Shown: positions 7,456-16,789 of the stretch, piece by piece | How the letters are laid out: each line of letters begins with the position of its first letter | Numbering within the stretch: the first letter of the stretch is position 1 | From: Faecalicatena orotica | Lineage (GTDB): Bacteria; Bacillota; Clostridia; Lachnospirales; Lachnospiraceae | Length of the DNA stretch: 64,000 bases | Assembly: GCF_003149245.1 (NCBI RefSeq) | Contig: NZ_QGDL01000013.1 | Coordinates: 62,001 to 126,000 of the forward strand | Direction of reading: 5' to 3' | The notes under the pieces: model-generated | Database searches by the model: none | Told to the model about the DNA's origin: nothing | Seen by the model: the letters and a program-made list of their open reading frames with translations, nothing else | Made by a program: the position numbers and the translations under genes

Positions 7456-8388
7456 TTAAAAGCCTTTTTCTTTTTTTATGATGTAAAGTGGCCGTTTTTT
7501 TGTCTCCATGTAATCTTTTGATATATACTGTCCGAGTACGGATATGAACAGCAGCTGTATTCCATTCAGGATGAGGATCAGCAGTATGATCAGCATGACC
7601 CCGTTCAGGGCGTATCCGAAAAATATTGTGCGGACTGCGGCGGTGATTCCGAGGATGATTCCGAGGATGAGCAGGAGGATTCCCGTGCTCCCGGCCAGTC
7701 TGACCGGGGCGGTTGAGAAGGAGTATATCCCGTCCAGTGCGTATTTAAACAGGCTTTTCAGGTTCCATTTGCTGTCTCCGGCGGCCCGTTCGACATTGTG
7801 GAACGGGATCCATTTGGTGTCAAATCCGATAAAGGAGAAGATCCCTTTCATATACCGGTTATATTCCTTAAATTCGAGAATCGAATCGGCCATCGCCCGG
7901 TTCATCATTCTAAAGTCGCCCGCGCCGTCGCTCATATTGAGGTCGCACAGCCGGTTGATTACTTTATAGAAGTTCCGCGAAAGAAAATTCCGGACTTTTC
8001 CTTCGCCCTCTCGGTCTTCGCGGAATCCGGCACAGCAGTCGTAGCCTTCGTTTTTGAGGACATCGTACATTTCCTTGAGCAAGGAAGGGGGATGCTGGAG
8101 GTCTGCATCCATGAAAACGCAGTACTCACCGCAGGCATGCTGTAATCCCGCATACATGGCGGCCTCTTTGCCAAAATTTCTGGAAAAGGAAAGGTACTTG
8201 CAGCGCTTGTCCTTATAGACAAGGCTCTCCAGTATCTCAGGCGTGTGGTCCCGGCTGCCGTCATCTATAAAAATGAATTCGCACTCTGCTGTTTCGATTT
8301 CCCGTACCGCTTTTTCTGTCTCCTCATAAAAGAGAAGGAGCACCTGTTCTTCGTTGTAGCAGGGGACAATGATACTGATTCTGTCCAT
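7456..8388 (-). CDS. GtrB/CsbB-like polyprenyl-phosphate glycosyltransferase (GT2)
   Basis: 310 residues. N-terminal GT-A fold with IIVPCYNEEQVLLLFYEE, DDGSRDHTPEIL and the metal-binding MDADLQHPP; two membrane helices at about residues 232-255 and 262-290 and a basic tail. Such enzymes move a sugar from a nucleotide donor to undecaprenyl or dolichyl phosphate on the inner membrane face. The next gene upstream in the operon is YfhO-like, 3 bp away; in Bacillus CsbB and YfhO work together in glycosylating lipoteichoic acid, and the same partnership is inferred here. Sugar donor unknown. Confidence 0.88.
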   Translation of the reverse strand: MDRISIIVPCYNEEQVLLLFYEETEKAVREIETAECEFIFIDDGSRDHTPEILESLVYKDKRCKYLSFSRNFGKEAAMYAGLQHACGEYCVFMDADLQHPPSLLKEMYDVLKNEGYDCCAGFREDREGEGKVRNFLSRNFYKVINRLCDLNMSDGAGDFRMMNRAMADSILEFKEYNRYMKGIFSFIGFDTKWIPFHNVERAAGDSKWNLKSLFKYALDGIYSFSTAPVRLAGSTGILLLILGIILGITAAVRTIFFGYALNGVMLIILLILILNGIQLLFISVLGQYISKDYMETKKRPLYIIKKEKGF

Positions 8389-8391
8389 AAA

Positions 8392-11040
8392 TTAATCCCT
8401 CCGTTGCATGTTTTTTGCCTGTAAATTTTTCCATCCGGTAATTACGGCCGATATTAGATAAATCAGGAAGCAAAGAATGCTAATCACATATCCGGCCTTC
8501 TGACCGGGAGCGTGGAATAGGATCCGGATATCATGTGTCCCCTTTTCCAACTTTACTCCGGCAAACGCCTGATTTATTTTTAATATAGGTACATTTTTCC
8601 CATCAACTGTAATTTCCATTCCTTTTTGAAGTGGAATTGAGGTTACAAAATATCCGTCCGCTGCGGCATCTGCAGTGCAGGATAAGATTTCGCTGCCTTC
8701 TGTATCGTGATTCTCCACAGGGGTATACTGTTTTTCCCCGAGCAGCTGCTCATCATAAAGATGCCAGGTGATATTTCTTATAAAATATTTTCCCTTCGAA
8801 AACTGGAACTTAATGTTTTTAAGCCCCTTCCCTTTTGAATCGGACAGCTGATAATGGAAGGTGTCGTTTTCATTCGGATAAGGTGCATAAGCGCCGGAAA
8901 GTTTATTTCTCATGCTGTTAATATCGATGACAACGGCATTCTTTCCATGATTTATAACGTCGAAATCGAGCAGCAGTATTTTATCTTTTAAGGTATGTTC
9001 CAGTGCTATTGTGACCGAAGTTTCTTTCTTTACGTCCAACAGGTATCCGCCGTTGGTTTTGGTGACACGGATTGTGTCGGGAAGAACCAGGTCTTTAAAA
9101 GCCGGTGCATATTCCTTCATTCCTTTCGCATAATCAGAAACGGCTGTGACCTCACCGTCAGAAACGGCTGTGGCCTCACCGTCAGAAATGGCTGTGGCCT
9201 CACCGTCAGAAATGGCCGTGTCCTCATTGTCGGAAACGACGGTTTCCTCACTGTCAGGAACAACGGTATAACGTGTAATCGCATCCAGACGGTCGTATTG
9301 GTTCAGCCTTAGAAACTGGGAATCAGTGATGCAGGAGCCGGTCACATAGGCAATCGGCAGTACGTTTTTGTTTTCTGCGAATACGATTCGGCCTTTTTTT
9401 GATTGGGATACAATCTGGTAACCACAGGGGATATTATCCTCTGTTGTCTGCAGATAGCGCACCCCGAGGAAATTCAGCAAAAAAGGATTGGCTGACGGCA
9501 GAACGGCGAGCCTGTTGTTGATCTGTACTGCGGAGTGAAAGGTATCATAGTAGAGGTTCGAATAATCCTTATTGGTGATGGAAGAGTACATTCCGCTTTT
9601 CTGCACCGTGGTATCCGAGGTAAGATTACAGGAAGCCAGTACATCTGCAAGGCTGTCATAGCGGTAGAGCGGGTCCATCACGGGGGTATCCGTATCTGAA
9701 GCAGTTATTTCCTGTTCAAATACATCGTTTTTGTCTACGAAATCTTCTGTCTGCATAGTCTGCAAAAACAGCACACACGGCATGATGCAGAGGAGAAGGT
9801 GTGATACCAGAAAACGAAGCTGATCTGTCTTTTGGCTGCATCGTATTTTCTGCCAGATTGCAACAAAGACCAGAATTCCTATGTCAGCGACAATCCATTT
9901 GATATTACCGGAATACATCCACGCCGGTAAGAAGGCTGCAATGATGAGACAGGGCCAGAGTTTCCAGTGAAGGTGTTCCTGTCCGGTATCTTCCGGGGCC
10001 GATGCGGGGTTCGGGCCGATGTCCCCCTGACGCAGCAGACTGAGGATTTTCGTACACTGCAGTAAAATAAGAGGAACAAAAGGAATTAGAATCTTCGCGC
10101 GCGCATACAATGTACCGTTAAGCACCCATGATGCAAAGAACCAGGTGGATATAATCAAAAGAAAAATACTGTCAGTCCGGTATTTTTTACTTGTAACGCC
10201 GAGAATCAGTGCATAAAGGCAGACCGCGGTCAGCCCCATCCCGTATGGACTGTAAAGGATGGACTGAAGATTCAGTGACACGCCGAATATTTCCGGCAGG
10301 CTTAAACTTGCGGACGCCCGGCGGTGTTCCAGTATGACCAGCCCGGTCGGAATCAGGAGTATGGCAGCCATCCCGATGGAAAGAAAAGCTGATTTCAGAA
10401 AGCAGGGAAATCCTTTTTTCCAGAAAGTGGGGCCTTCCTGCCTAAGCCAGTACCACCCAATTACTGCAAGGCATGCAATCGAGTAATAAAAACTATTTAC
10501 ATAAATAAAAAATAAAATCAACGGCAGAAACCGGAACCGTCTTTTTTTAACGGCTATTAGTGCCAGAATCAGGAAGGGCATATAATTGACAAACATGACC
10601 TGCCGGTGTGTATGGAAAAAACATGCCGCCGTCATAAAAAGCAGGCTCCCGGCAAAGGCAGATAGGCTGTCGATTCCGTCTTCTGACTTCAGGAAATAAT
10701 AAAACAGCAGGACAGAGCATAAATATCCTGCCAGCATATAGCCGATTAGGAGATACACCATCGGCACTGATGGCAGCAGGCACCCGATGACGATATCCGG
10801 GCGCAGATATCCATAATAGGAAAACTGGTATCCGTTGCTCCCGGAGCCCAGCGGAAGAAAGGCAGGGACAAGCGTTTTCTGCTCGATGCAGGTATCACGT
10901 ATCGTCTCGGCCAGCCGGACATGCTGGCTCAGCCAGTCCGTATAGGAGCCATAAAAAGTACCTTTTGGTATCACTGTCAATATGAACAAAATGAAGAGCC
11001 CGGTTAAAAGCACGGGGAAGAAATATTTTTTTCGGGTCAT
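8392..11040 (-). CDS. YfhO-family multi-spanning membrane protein
   Basis: 882 residues: a first helix near residues 7-25, about a dozen hydrophobic segments up to residue 420, a large extracytoplasmic region (about 440-850) and a last helix near 855-875, the layout of YfhO proteins. These are GT-C-like membrane transferases proposed to pass lipid-linked sugars to cell-wall polymers. A family-atypical low-complexity insert near residue 595-635 repeats AISDGEAT-type octads (24-bp tandem repeat). First gene of the leftward operon with the CsbB-like glycosyltransferase. Start ATG has GGAGAGC upstream. Confidence 0.82.
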   Translation of the reverse strand: MTRKKYFFPVLLTGLFILFILTVIPKGTFYGSYTDWLSQHVRLAETIRDTCIEQKTLVPAFLPLGSGSNGYQFSYYGYLRPDIVIGCLLPSVPMVYLLIGYMLAGYLCSVLLFYYFLKSEDGIDSLSAFAGSLLFMTAACFFHTHRQVMFVNYMPFLILALIAVKKRRFRFLPLILFFIYVNSFYYSIACLAVIGWYWLRQEGPTFWKKGFPCFLKSAFLSIGMAAILLIPTGLVILEHRRASASLSLPEIFGVSLNLQSILYSPYGMGLTAVCLYALILGVTSKKYRTDSIFLLIISTWFFASWVLNGTLYARAKILIPFVPLILLQCTKILSLLRQGDIGPNPASAPEDTGQEHLHWKLWPCLIIAAFLPAWMYSGNIKWIVADIGILVFVAIWQKIRCSQKTDQLRFLVSHLLLCIMPCVLFLQTMQTEDFVDKNDVFEQEITASDTDTPVMDPLYRYDSLADVLASCNLTSDTTVQKSGMYSSITNKDYSNLYYDTFHSAVQINNRLAVLPSANPFLLNFLGVRYLQTTEDNIPCGYQIVSQSKKGRIVFAENKNVLPIAYVTGSCITDSQFLRLNQYDRLDAITRYTVVPDSEETVVSDNEDTAISDGEATAISDGEATAVSDGEVTAVSDYAKGMKEYAPAFKDLVLPDTIRVTKTNGGYLLDVKKETSVTIALEHTLKDKILLLDFDVINHGKNAVVIDINSMRNKLSGAYAPYPNENDTFHYQLSDSKGKGLKNIKFQFSKGKYFIRNITWHLYDEQLLGEKQYTPVENHDTEGSEILSCTADAAADGYFVTSIPLQKGMEITVDGKNVPILKINQAFAGVKLEKGTHDIRILFHAPGQKAGYVISILCFLIYLISAVITGWKNLQAKNMQRRD
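9134..9260. repeat. 24-bp tandem repeat inside the YfhO-like gene
   Basis: About five units of the type TCAGAAACGGCTGTGACCTC, period 24, in frame with the gene, with more diverged units at the distal end. Each unit codes eight residues (A-I/V-S-D-G-E-A-T). Copy number changes would lengthen or shorten the protein without a frameshift. Confidence 0.9.
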
Positions 11041-11087
11041 AACGCTCTCCTTCCAAATAAATTCAACAGTATTTAATATACCCGCTA

Positions 11088-11162
11088 TTTCTTAAAGATT
11101 GCCCAAACTGAATCTGAAGAATTCTTAAGATGGAATATATTTTTTCAAAATTCATGTATAAT
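11088..11162 (+). promoter_or_regulatory. Promoter region of the response-regulator operon
   Basis: TATAAT at 11157-11162 with only a weak -35 (AATATA, 11134-11139). Upstream lie two similar sites, TTTCTTAAAGATT (11088) and ATTCTTAAGAT (11121), about 33 bp apart, i.e. about three helical turns, which would suit binding of an OmpR-type regulator to a weak promoter. The region also separates the divergent YfhO operon. Confidence 0.45.
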
Positions 11163-11218
11163 GGTACTTATTTAGAAGTACTGTTATTAAGAAATCCGAC
11201 GTAAGGGGGAGCATAGAA

Positions 11219-11968
11219 ATGGAACCGGTGAGTATATTAGTCGTTGATGATAATCCTGAAATCCGTGAAATTATTCAGATTCTGCTTCAGGGAGAAGGAT
11301 TTTCGATCGAACAGGCGAAAAATGGTATGGAGGCGCTTCAGGCCCTCGTGGGACAGGCATTTGACCTGATTATTCTGGACATTATGATGCCGGGAATGAA
11401 TGGCTATCAGACATGTCTGGAAATCCGCAAGCAAAGCAATGCACCGATTCTGTTTCTGAGCGCAAAGGGGCAGGAAGGCGACAAGACACTCGGATTTTCA
11501 AGCGGGGGAGATGATTATCTTGTAAAGCCGTTTTCCTACAATGAACTGGTCAGCCGTTCCAAAGCGCTCATACGGAGGTACCAGATCTACAAAGGCAAGG
11601 ATGCCGCATCAGAGACTTTAAAGCCGCAGGATAACATAAAGGGAATGGCATCGCACGGTTCTGACAGCCACACCATACACTTTCATCATTTAGAAATAGA
11701 TGAGTCTGCGGAGACTGTTTTTACCGGAGGGCATCAGATCGAACTCACTGATACAGAATATGCCATGCTGCATTTGCTTGTGAAAAACCGCAGGCAGATA
11801 TTTTCCGCAGAACGGCTCTATGAGGCAGTCTGGGAGGAGGAGTACTATTATGGGGCAAATAATACGATTATGGTCCATATCCGCAATCTCAGAAAGAAGA
11901 TAGAAAAAGATCCGAAAAATCCGGTCATGATAAAGACTATATGGGGAAAGGGGTATCGGTGTGATTAA
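11219..11968 (+). CDS. OmpR/PhoB-family response regulator
   Basis: 249 residues. Receiver domain with acidic pocket (VVDDNPE), phosphoacceptor Asp in LDIMMPGMNG near residue 52, and the Lys in DDYLVKPFSYNEL; a long linker (about 122-150) and a C-terminal winged helix (LTDTEYAMLHLL...VMVHIRNLRKKI...TIWGKGYRCD). Translated from ATG 11219 after AAGGGGGAG. Its stop overlaps the kinase start by 8 bp, so the two are coupled. The neighbouring divergent CsbB-YfhO pair is a plausible target, by position only. Confidence 0.93.
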   Translation: MEPVSILVVDDNPEIREIIQILLQGEGFSIEQAKNGMEALQALVGQAFDLIILDIMMPGMNGYQTCLEIRKQSNAPILFLSAKGQEGDKTLGFSSGGDDYLVKPFSYNELVSRSKALIRRYQIYKGKDAASETLKPQDNIKGMASHGSDSHTIHFHHLEIDESAETVFTGGHQIELTDTEYAMLHLLVKNRRQIFSAERLYEAVWEEEYYYGANNTIMVHIRNLRKKIEKDPKNPVMIKTIWGKGYRCD

Positions 11969-13322
11969 AAGAATGTCTGCCCGCATCCGTAAATTAAAAA
12001 TCAGAACTAAACTATCCCTCCTTATGCTGACATCGGCTGTAATCAGCCTTCTGTTATTTTCATTTTTATGGAAAAACGTCGGGAACGCATGGGATTTTTT
12101 ATGCAGGTATCCGGCGCTGTCGTGGGACAAGCAGGGGCTCATCGAGACGCTGAAGGAAACGGCAAAGTATTATGATGTGCCGGAGAGTGAAAAAGATAAA
12201 GAAGGGGCAGCAAAGATTGCCCCGTTTTTTGATGCAAAGGATGAATATACCGGGGTGTATATCTACGAAGCCGATGGTGACGGCCTGTACCGGACAGGCA
12301 GGTACCCGGAAATCATGGATGAGGCTGTATTTGGAAGTCTGATGGATTTAGGATACAGAGTCACAACAGGAAAAATTGAAGAATACGAGTTTATCCCGAT
12401 GGAATTCCATAACGGAGAATATAATGTATACATTTACTCCTACCATGCCTTAAACATGATCTATCCTTATTTACTAATCAGTGTGCTGCTCAGTGTTGCT
12501 GTATTCCTGTCACTGACACTCATATTTATTAACCGGAGAATGAAAGCAATCCTGAACCTGAAGGACGAAATCCTGCTGATGGCCTCCGGCGAGCTGGAAC
12601 ATAAGATCCCGGACTGCGGAGAAGACGAGATCGGAATACTATCCGGCGAGCTGGATAATTTAAGGGTTGCCCTAAAAGAGAACATTCAGCAGGAGGAAGA
12701 AAGCCGGAAAGCCAACCAGGACCTGATCACTGCCATATCGCATGACTTAAGGACACCCCTTACAATCCTGAACGGCTATCTCGAGGTATTAAAGTTAAAA
12801 AGAATCCCCCCTGAAACAGAAGAGGAATATCTCGACCGGTGCCTTCAGAAGACGAGTGACATCAAGGAAATGACAGACAAAATGTTCGAATATGCCCTCG
12901 TATTCGAGGAGTCCGAGGATGTCAACATGACAGAAGTAAGCGCTGCATCCGTCCGCACAGTCCTCAGGGAGAACCTGGACTTCCTGCAGCTGGCCGGATT
13001 TCAGGCAGAGGCTGTGCTGGAAGAATGTACAGGCAGGATACTCGGAGACGAGACTATGCTCAAAAGAATCTTCAACAACTTATTCTCTAACATCCTCAAG
13101 TACGGAGATAAGAAATATCCGGTAAAGCTAACCTTCCAGACAGAAAAGCAACAAATCAAGGTTACATTAATCAATACTGTAAAAACAGAAAAAGACGAAA
13201 TAGACAGCAACAGGATCGGACTCAAAAGCGTCGAAAAAATGGTTGGACTGCATGGCGGGACATTATACGTCATAAATCAGGCCGGGGTATATAACGTACA
13301 GATCACATTTCCAATGCTGTAA
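11961..13322 (+). CDS. Membrane sensor histidine kinase
   Basis: 453 residues, GTG start overlapping the regulator gene. Helix at about residues 16-37, extracellular sensor of about 125 residues, second helix near 170-190, HAMP, then the H-box AISHDLRTPLTILNGY (His near 260), N-box NNLFSNILKYG and a G-box GLKSVEKMVGLHGG. It phosphorylates the regulator encoded just upstream. The sensor part is not one I recognise. The stop codon TAA touches the family A repeat A2. Confidence 0.92.
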   Translation: MIKRMSARIRKLKIRTKLSLLMLTSAVISLLLFSFLWKNVGNAWDFLCRYPALSWDKQGLIETLKETAKYYDVPESEKDKEGAAKIAPFFDAKDEYTGVYIYEADGDGLYRTGRYPEIMDEAVFGSLMDLGYRVTTGKIEEYEFIPMEFHNGEYNVYIYSYHALNMIYPYLLISVLLSVAVFLSLTLIFINRRMKAILNLKDEILLMASGELEHKIPDCGEDEIGILSGELDNLRVALKENIQQEEESRKANQDLITAISHDLRTPLTILNGYLEVLKLKRIPPETEEEYLDRCLQKTSDIKEMTDKMFEYALVFEESEDVNMTEVSAASVRTVLRENLDFLQLAGFQAEAVLEECTGRILGDETMLKRIFNNLFSNILKYGDKKYPVKLTFQTEKQQIKVTLINTVKTEKDEIDSNRIGLKSVEKMVGLHGGTLYVINQAGVYNVQITFPML

Positions 13323-13370
13323 ACGGACCGCAAAGGGGTCAGACCCTTTTGCGGTCCGTTTTCAGAATCG
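13321..13370. repeat. Family A repeat, copy A2, at the kinase 3' end
   Basis: Full-length stem: AACGGACCGCAAAGGGGTC pairs with GACCCTTTTGCGGTCCGTTTT, then TCAGAAT. It begins within the kinase stop codon and ends with TTTT, so it can serve as its terminator. Confidence 0.9.
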
Positions 13371-13480
13371 TTTATCAATTCATCTCTAAGTCTATGGGAT
13401 TATTTACCTATAGAATATCTGTAAATATCAAGTGTATAGTTAAAAATATATAAAAAATCCTATTAATTTTTGAATCGTAT

Positions 13481-13496
13481 ATTGAAACGTTTCAAT
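13481..13496. promoter_or_regulatory. Perfect 16-bp palindrome, probable LacI-family operator
   Basis: ATTGAAACGTTTCAAT, a perfect dyad with the central CG usual for LacI-type operators, 130 bp before an operon whose second gene is a LacI-family regulator. It does not fit the catabolite (cre) consensus, which needs TG at the outer end. The rest of the 13371-13626 gap is AT-rich with no ORF; I could not fix a convincing -35/-10 pair there. Confidence 0.7.
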
Positions 13497-13626
13497 GAAT
13501 TTGCATTTCGGAAGTATTGTATTCTCTATATTCTTCCGTTATCATTTTCATATACTAATTCCGGAATTTAATAAGTTTATTGCATCAGGATGACTTGAAA
13601 ACAAATTGTCAGACAGGAGGATTTAG

Positions 13627-14505
13627 ATGAATAAAATAGGCATACATTTTGGGTATTTCAATACGGACTGGGATACGGATTTTATCCGCCAGATTGATCA
13701 GGTGAAAAGGATCGGCTTTGATATTCTGGAAGTTGCACCGGTGCCTTTGATGAAGTTATCGAAAGAACAGCGAAGAGCGATCCGTGACCATGCAGAGGAG
13801 AAAGGGATTGACCTGACTTTCTCCGTGGGGCTGGGGAAGGAGTATGATCTTGCTTCTGCGGATAAAGAGATCCGAAAAGCTGGAATCCAATTTACGCTGG
13901 ACACATTCGATATTATGCAGGAAATGGGCAGTACGATGTATTCCGGTGTAGACATCGGAGCATGGAACCAGACCTACTCATACGGTGTTATTGACAAAAG
14001 CAGGGAATGGAAATATTCAATCGAATCTGTACAGGAAATCATGAAGTCCGCAGAAGAGAAAGGAATAACATTTGCGGTGGAAGTGGTGAACCGTTATGAA
14101 TCCTCACTTGTAAATACGGCAGAGGAAGCGATGGAGTATATTTCCCGTGTCGGAAGCCCGAACTGTAAGCTTTTGCTGGATACATACCACATGAATATTG
14201 AAGAAGACAGCTTCGAAAAGGCAATTCAGCTGGCGGGTGGCAGTCTTGCACATTTCCACGTAGGAGAACCGAACCGGAGACCGCCTAAGCCAGACGGAAG
14301 GATGCCGTGGGATGAGATTACAGGTGCATTGAAGTCCATTCATTATGAAGGCGCCATTGTAATGGAGCCATTCATAAAAATGGGAGGCGAGGTTGGACGT
14401 GATATCAAGGTCTGGCGGGATATCAGCAAAGGCGCCCAGACAGAGGAAATGGAAAGGCTGGCTGCAGTTTCAGTAAAAATGTTCCGTGAAAAAATGCAGC
14501 CGTAA
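13627..14505 (+). CDS. Ketose 3-epimerase (D-allulose/D-tagatose 3-epimerase family)
   Basis: 292 residues, TIM-barrel sugar isomerase. The four metal ligands of the allulose/tagatose epimerases are aligned: Glu152 (VEVVNRYES), Asp185 (LLLDTYHMNIEE), His211 (AHFHVGE) and Glu247 (VMEPFIKMGG), matching the E150/D183/H209/E244 spacing of the Agrobacterium enzyme. It should interconvert ketoses at C3. First gene of the operon with a CUT2 sugar importer, a mutarotase and a lyxose-type isomerase; true substrate not deducible. AGGAGG precedes ATG 13627. Confidence 0.85.
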   Translation: MNKIGIHFGYFNTDWDTDFIRQIDQVKRIGFDILEVAPVPLMKLSKEQRRAIRDHAEEKGIDLTFSVGLGKEYDLASADKEIRKAGIQFTLDTFDIMQEMGSTMYSGVDIGAWNQTYSYGVIDKSREWKYSIESVQEIMKSAEEKGITFAVEVVNRYESSLVNTAEEAMEYISRVGSPNCKLLLDTYHMNIEEDSFEKAIQLAGGSLAHFHVGEPNRRPPKPDGRMPWDEITGALKSIHYEGAIVMEPFIKMGGEVGRDIKVWRDISKGAQTEEMERLAAVSVKMFREKMQP

Positions 14506-14517
14506 GGGGTTAGAGTG

Positions 14518-16755
14518 ATGTCGACAATCAAGGATGTTGCGCGGATTGCAGGGGTTTCAGTCGGTACAGTTTCAAACTTCCTGAATGGGAAGGAAAATGT
14601 GAAGGAAGAGAAAGTACAACTGATTAAGCAGGCTATGGAGAGTCTGGATTACAGGCCGAATTACATGGCGCAGAATCTCAAAGGGATGAAAAGGAAGATT
14701 ATCGGAATTCTTTTTCCGAATTTAGATGAGCCCTACAACGATATTTATAAAGGACTCACCGAATATCTGGACATGAAGGACTTCATAACCGTACTGAAAC
14801 TAACACAGAATAATATTGTTCTGGAAAATCAGTTTCTGGACCAGCTGGTCAATATCGGTGCAGTCGGAATCATTATGGTATCCAATGATGCCGCAAACAT
14901 AAAAAAATACAAGAAAATAGAGAAAAAAGGTGTCTCCTTCGTATTTGTTGAGAGAAAAGTCGGACAGGGAAGTTTCAGCAACGTACTTTTTGAGAATAAA
15001 GATCTGGTCTATGACATAACAGCCGGACTGCTCCAGGAGAATCCAGATGTCAATATCAAGGTTCTGCTTGGCAAACAGGAATTTTCCAATGAAAAGGACT
15101 GTGCGGAGGGGTATCTGGCGGCGCGCGAATCAGGCAAAGGTGACATTGAGGTAATCAAGGAAATTAACAGGGAAGCTGTTTTCGACCACATTTACCGCTG
15201 CCTTATGTACTTTGATCCGAAGCCGGCACACGTCATAGCGTCTTCCGTTGAATTTGCAAAAATATGTGTGGAAGTATGCAACATTCTAAAGGCTGATATC
15301 TGTATCCATGCCCTTGCGGGAGAAAAATGGTACATGACGGATATCCAGAAAAATATGGTTCAATACGGCAGAAATGCAATCCTTATGGGGAAACAGGCAG
15401 GGGAGAAGATGAACGAACTGCTGTCGCACAGAAACCTTCCGGAACGAAATACTATTTATATCAAATCAAAGAAAAATTACAGTATATCCGAGGTTAGCGG
15501 GAATGAGAAATCCAGAAAAAAAATCCGGATTCTGGCCTATAAGTGTGATGCATCAAATGCCCTGAAAAAGCTGGCTGCCAGTTATAGAAAACAGTGCGGG
15601 ACAGAAGTAGAGTTCCACGAACTGGGATATACAAAGCTCAGAGAACAGTTGAAAAAGGAGTTTGCAGCACAGTCCCGGGAATACGATATCTATATGTTTG
15701 ACCTTCCCTGGATGGGCAGTGTGCTCTCGAAAAACGTTTTTGCTGACCTGTCTAAGGAGGTTAAGGAAGACAATCTGCTCAGGCGCTATCCAAAAACAAT
15801 CGTAAAGGCATTTTACAGGTTCGACAGAGGAGTGCATATATTCCCGATCATAGCGACAACTCAGGTCCTGCTGTACCGGAAAGATATTTTTACCAACCCG
15901 GATGTAAAATCGCAGTTTATGAATATGTATGGTTACGAATTGTCTCCTCCGGGCACATGGTCAAACTTTAACACAATAGCGGAATTCTTCGACAGAAGCG
16001 TCAATCCGAGATCCCCGTTCCGATATGGAACCGCAGCGAGTGCACTGGAGCCGATCGGACTGATCAATGAATTTCTCCCCCGGCAATGGGCCTTCCACGG
16101 ACAGATAACGGACCGTTGGGGCAAGGTAGTGATAGATAGTGAGGAGAATGTGAAAGCACTGGAGAATCTGACAGCTACATTCGAGCATATCCCTGAGGGC
16201 ACGGAAGGCTACTTCTGGGATGAAATTTTTGAAATGCTTCTCAGAGGGGAAATTCCAATGGCGCAGGGATTCGCGTCACATTACCAGCCAGGGAAATATT
16301 CCGTCGAGGGTAATACATATGAAAAATACATAGAAGCGGTTCCGGTGCCCGGACACAGGCCAATGCTGGGAGGCTGGGCCCTGGGAATCAACAAGTTTTC
16401 AGAGAATATAAAAGAGTGCTATGAGTTCATAAAATGGAACCTGAACGATAAGACTGCAATTCTAAACATGCGTCTGTGCGGGTGTGTTCCGACAACGACC
16501 GTGTTTCAGGACGATACGCTGAAACTGAGCTATCCCTGGCTGAACATGGTAAATGAAAAAGTGGAACTGGGCCGCCTGCGGGAGGAAATCATGGACCGTG
16601 AAAAGCGGATCATCAACACAGAACTGATTGATGATGCGATATCCGGAGGGATTAAAAAAGCAGTTCTGAAAAAGGAATCGCCGCAAAAGGCACTCGGAAA
16701 AATACGAGATGAAATCAGTCAACTGATTTCGGGAAAGTCAGAGACCGCGCAGTAA
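14518..16755 (+). CDS. LacI-family regulator fused to an ABC-type solute-binding domain
   Basis: 745 residues from ATG 14518 (GTG 14515 possible). Residues 1-55 are a LacI headpiece (IKDVARIAGVSVGTVSNFLN), about 58-330 a LacI ligand domain (IIGILFPNLDEPYNDIYKGL), and about 343-735 resemble a type 1 extracellular sugar-binding protein (YDIYMFDLPWMGSVLSK, FPIIATTQVLLYRKDIF, GGWALGINKFSENIKECYEFIKW). There is no signal peptide, so the binding domain must be cytoplasmic. Twice the usual length of LacI proteins. Probably represses this operon through the palindrome at 13481 and reads two ligands or one ligand twice. Confidence 0.85.
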   Translation: MSTIKDVARIAGVSVGTVSNFLNGKENVKEEKVQLIKQAMESLDYRPNYMAQNLKGMKRKIIGILFPNLDEPYNDIYKGLTEYLDMKDFITVLKLTQNNIVLENQFLDQLVNIGAVGIIMVSNDAANIKKYKKIEKKGVSFVFVERKVGQGSFSNVLFENKDLVYDITAGLLQENPDVNIKVLLGKQEFSNEKDCAEGYLAARESGKGDIEVIKEINREAVFDHIYRCLMYFDPKPAHVIASSVEFAKICVEVCNILKADICIHALAGEKWYMTDIQKNMVQYGRNAILMGKQAGEKMNELLSHRNLPERNTIYIKSKKNYSISEVSGNEKSRKKIRILAYKCDASNALKKLAASYRKQCGTEVEFHELGYTKLREQLKKEFAAQSREYDIYMFDLPWMGSVLSKNVFADLSKEVKEDNLLRRYPKTIVKAFYRFDRGVHIFPIIATTQVLLYRKDIFTNPDVKSQFMNMYGYELSPPGTWSNFNTIAEFFDRSVNPRSPFRYGTAASALEPIGLINEFLPRQWAFHGQITDRWGKVVIDSEENVKALENLTATFEHIPEGTEGYFWDEIFEMLLRGEIPMAQGFASHYQPGKYSVEGNTYEKYIEAVPVPGHRPMLGGWALGINKFSENIKECYEFIKWNLNDKTAILNMRLCGCVPTTTVFQDDTLKLSYPWLNMVNEKVELGRLREEIMDREKRIINTELIDDAISGGIKKAVLKKESPQKALGKIRDEISQLISGKSETAQ

Positions 16756-16789
16756 GCTGCTTGCGGGAGTAAAGGAAGAGGAGTCAGAT

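Noticed and set aside
13481-13496. Catabolite-repression (cre) site
   Set aside because: The outer bases do not fit TGWAANCGNTNWCA; a local LacI-type operator explains it better.
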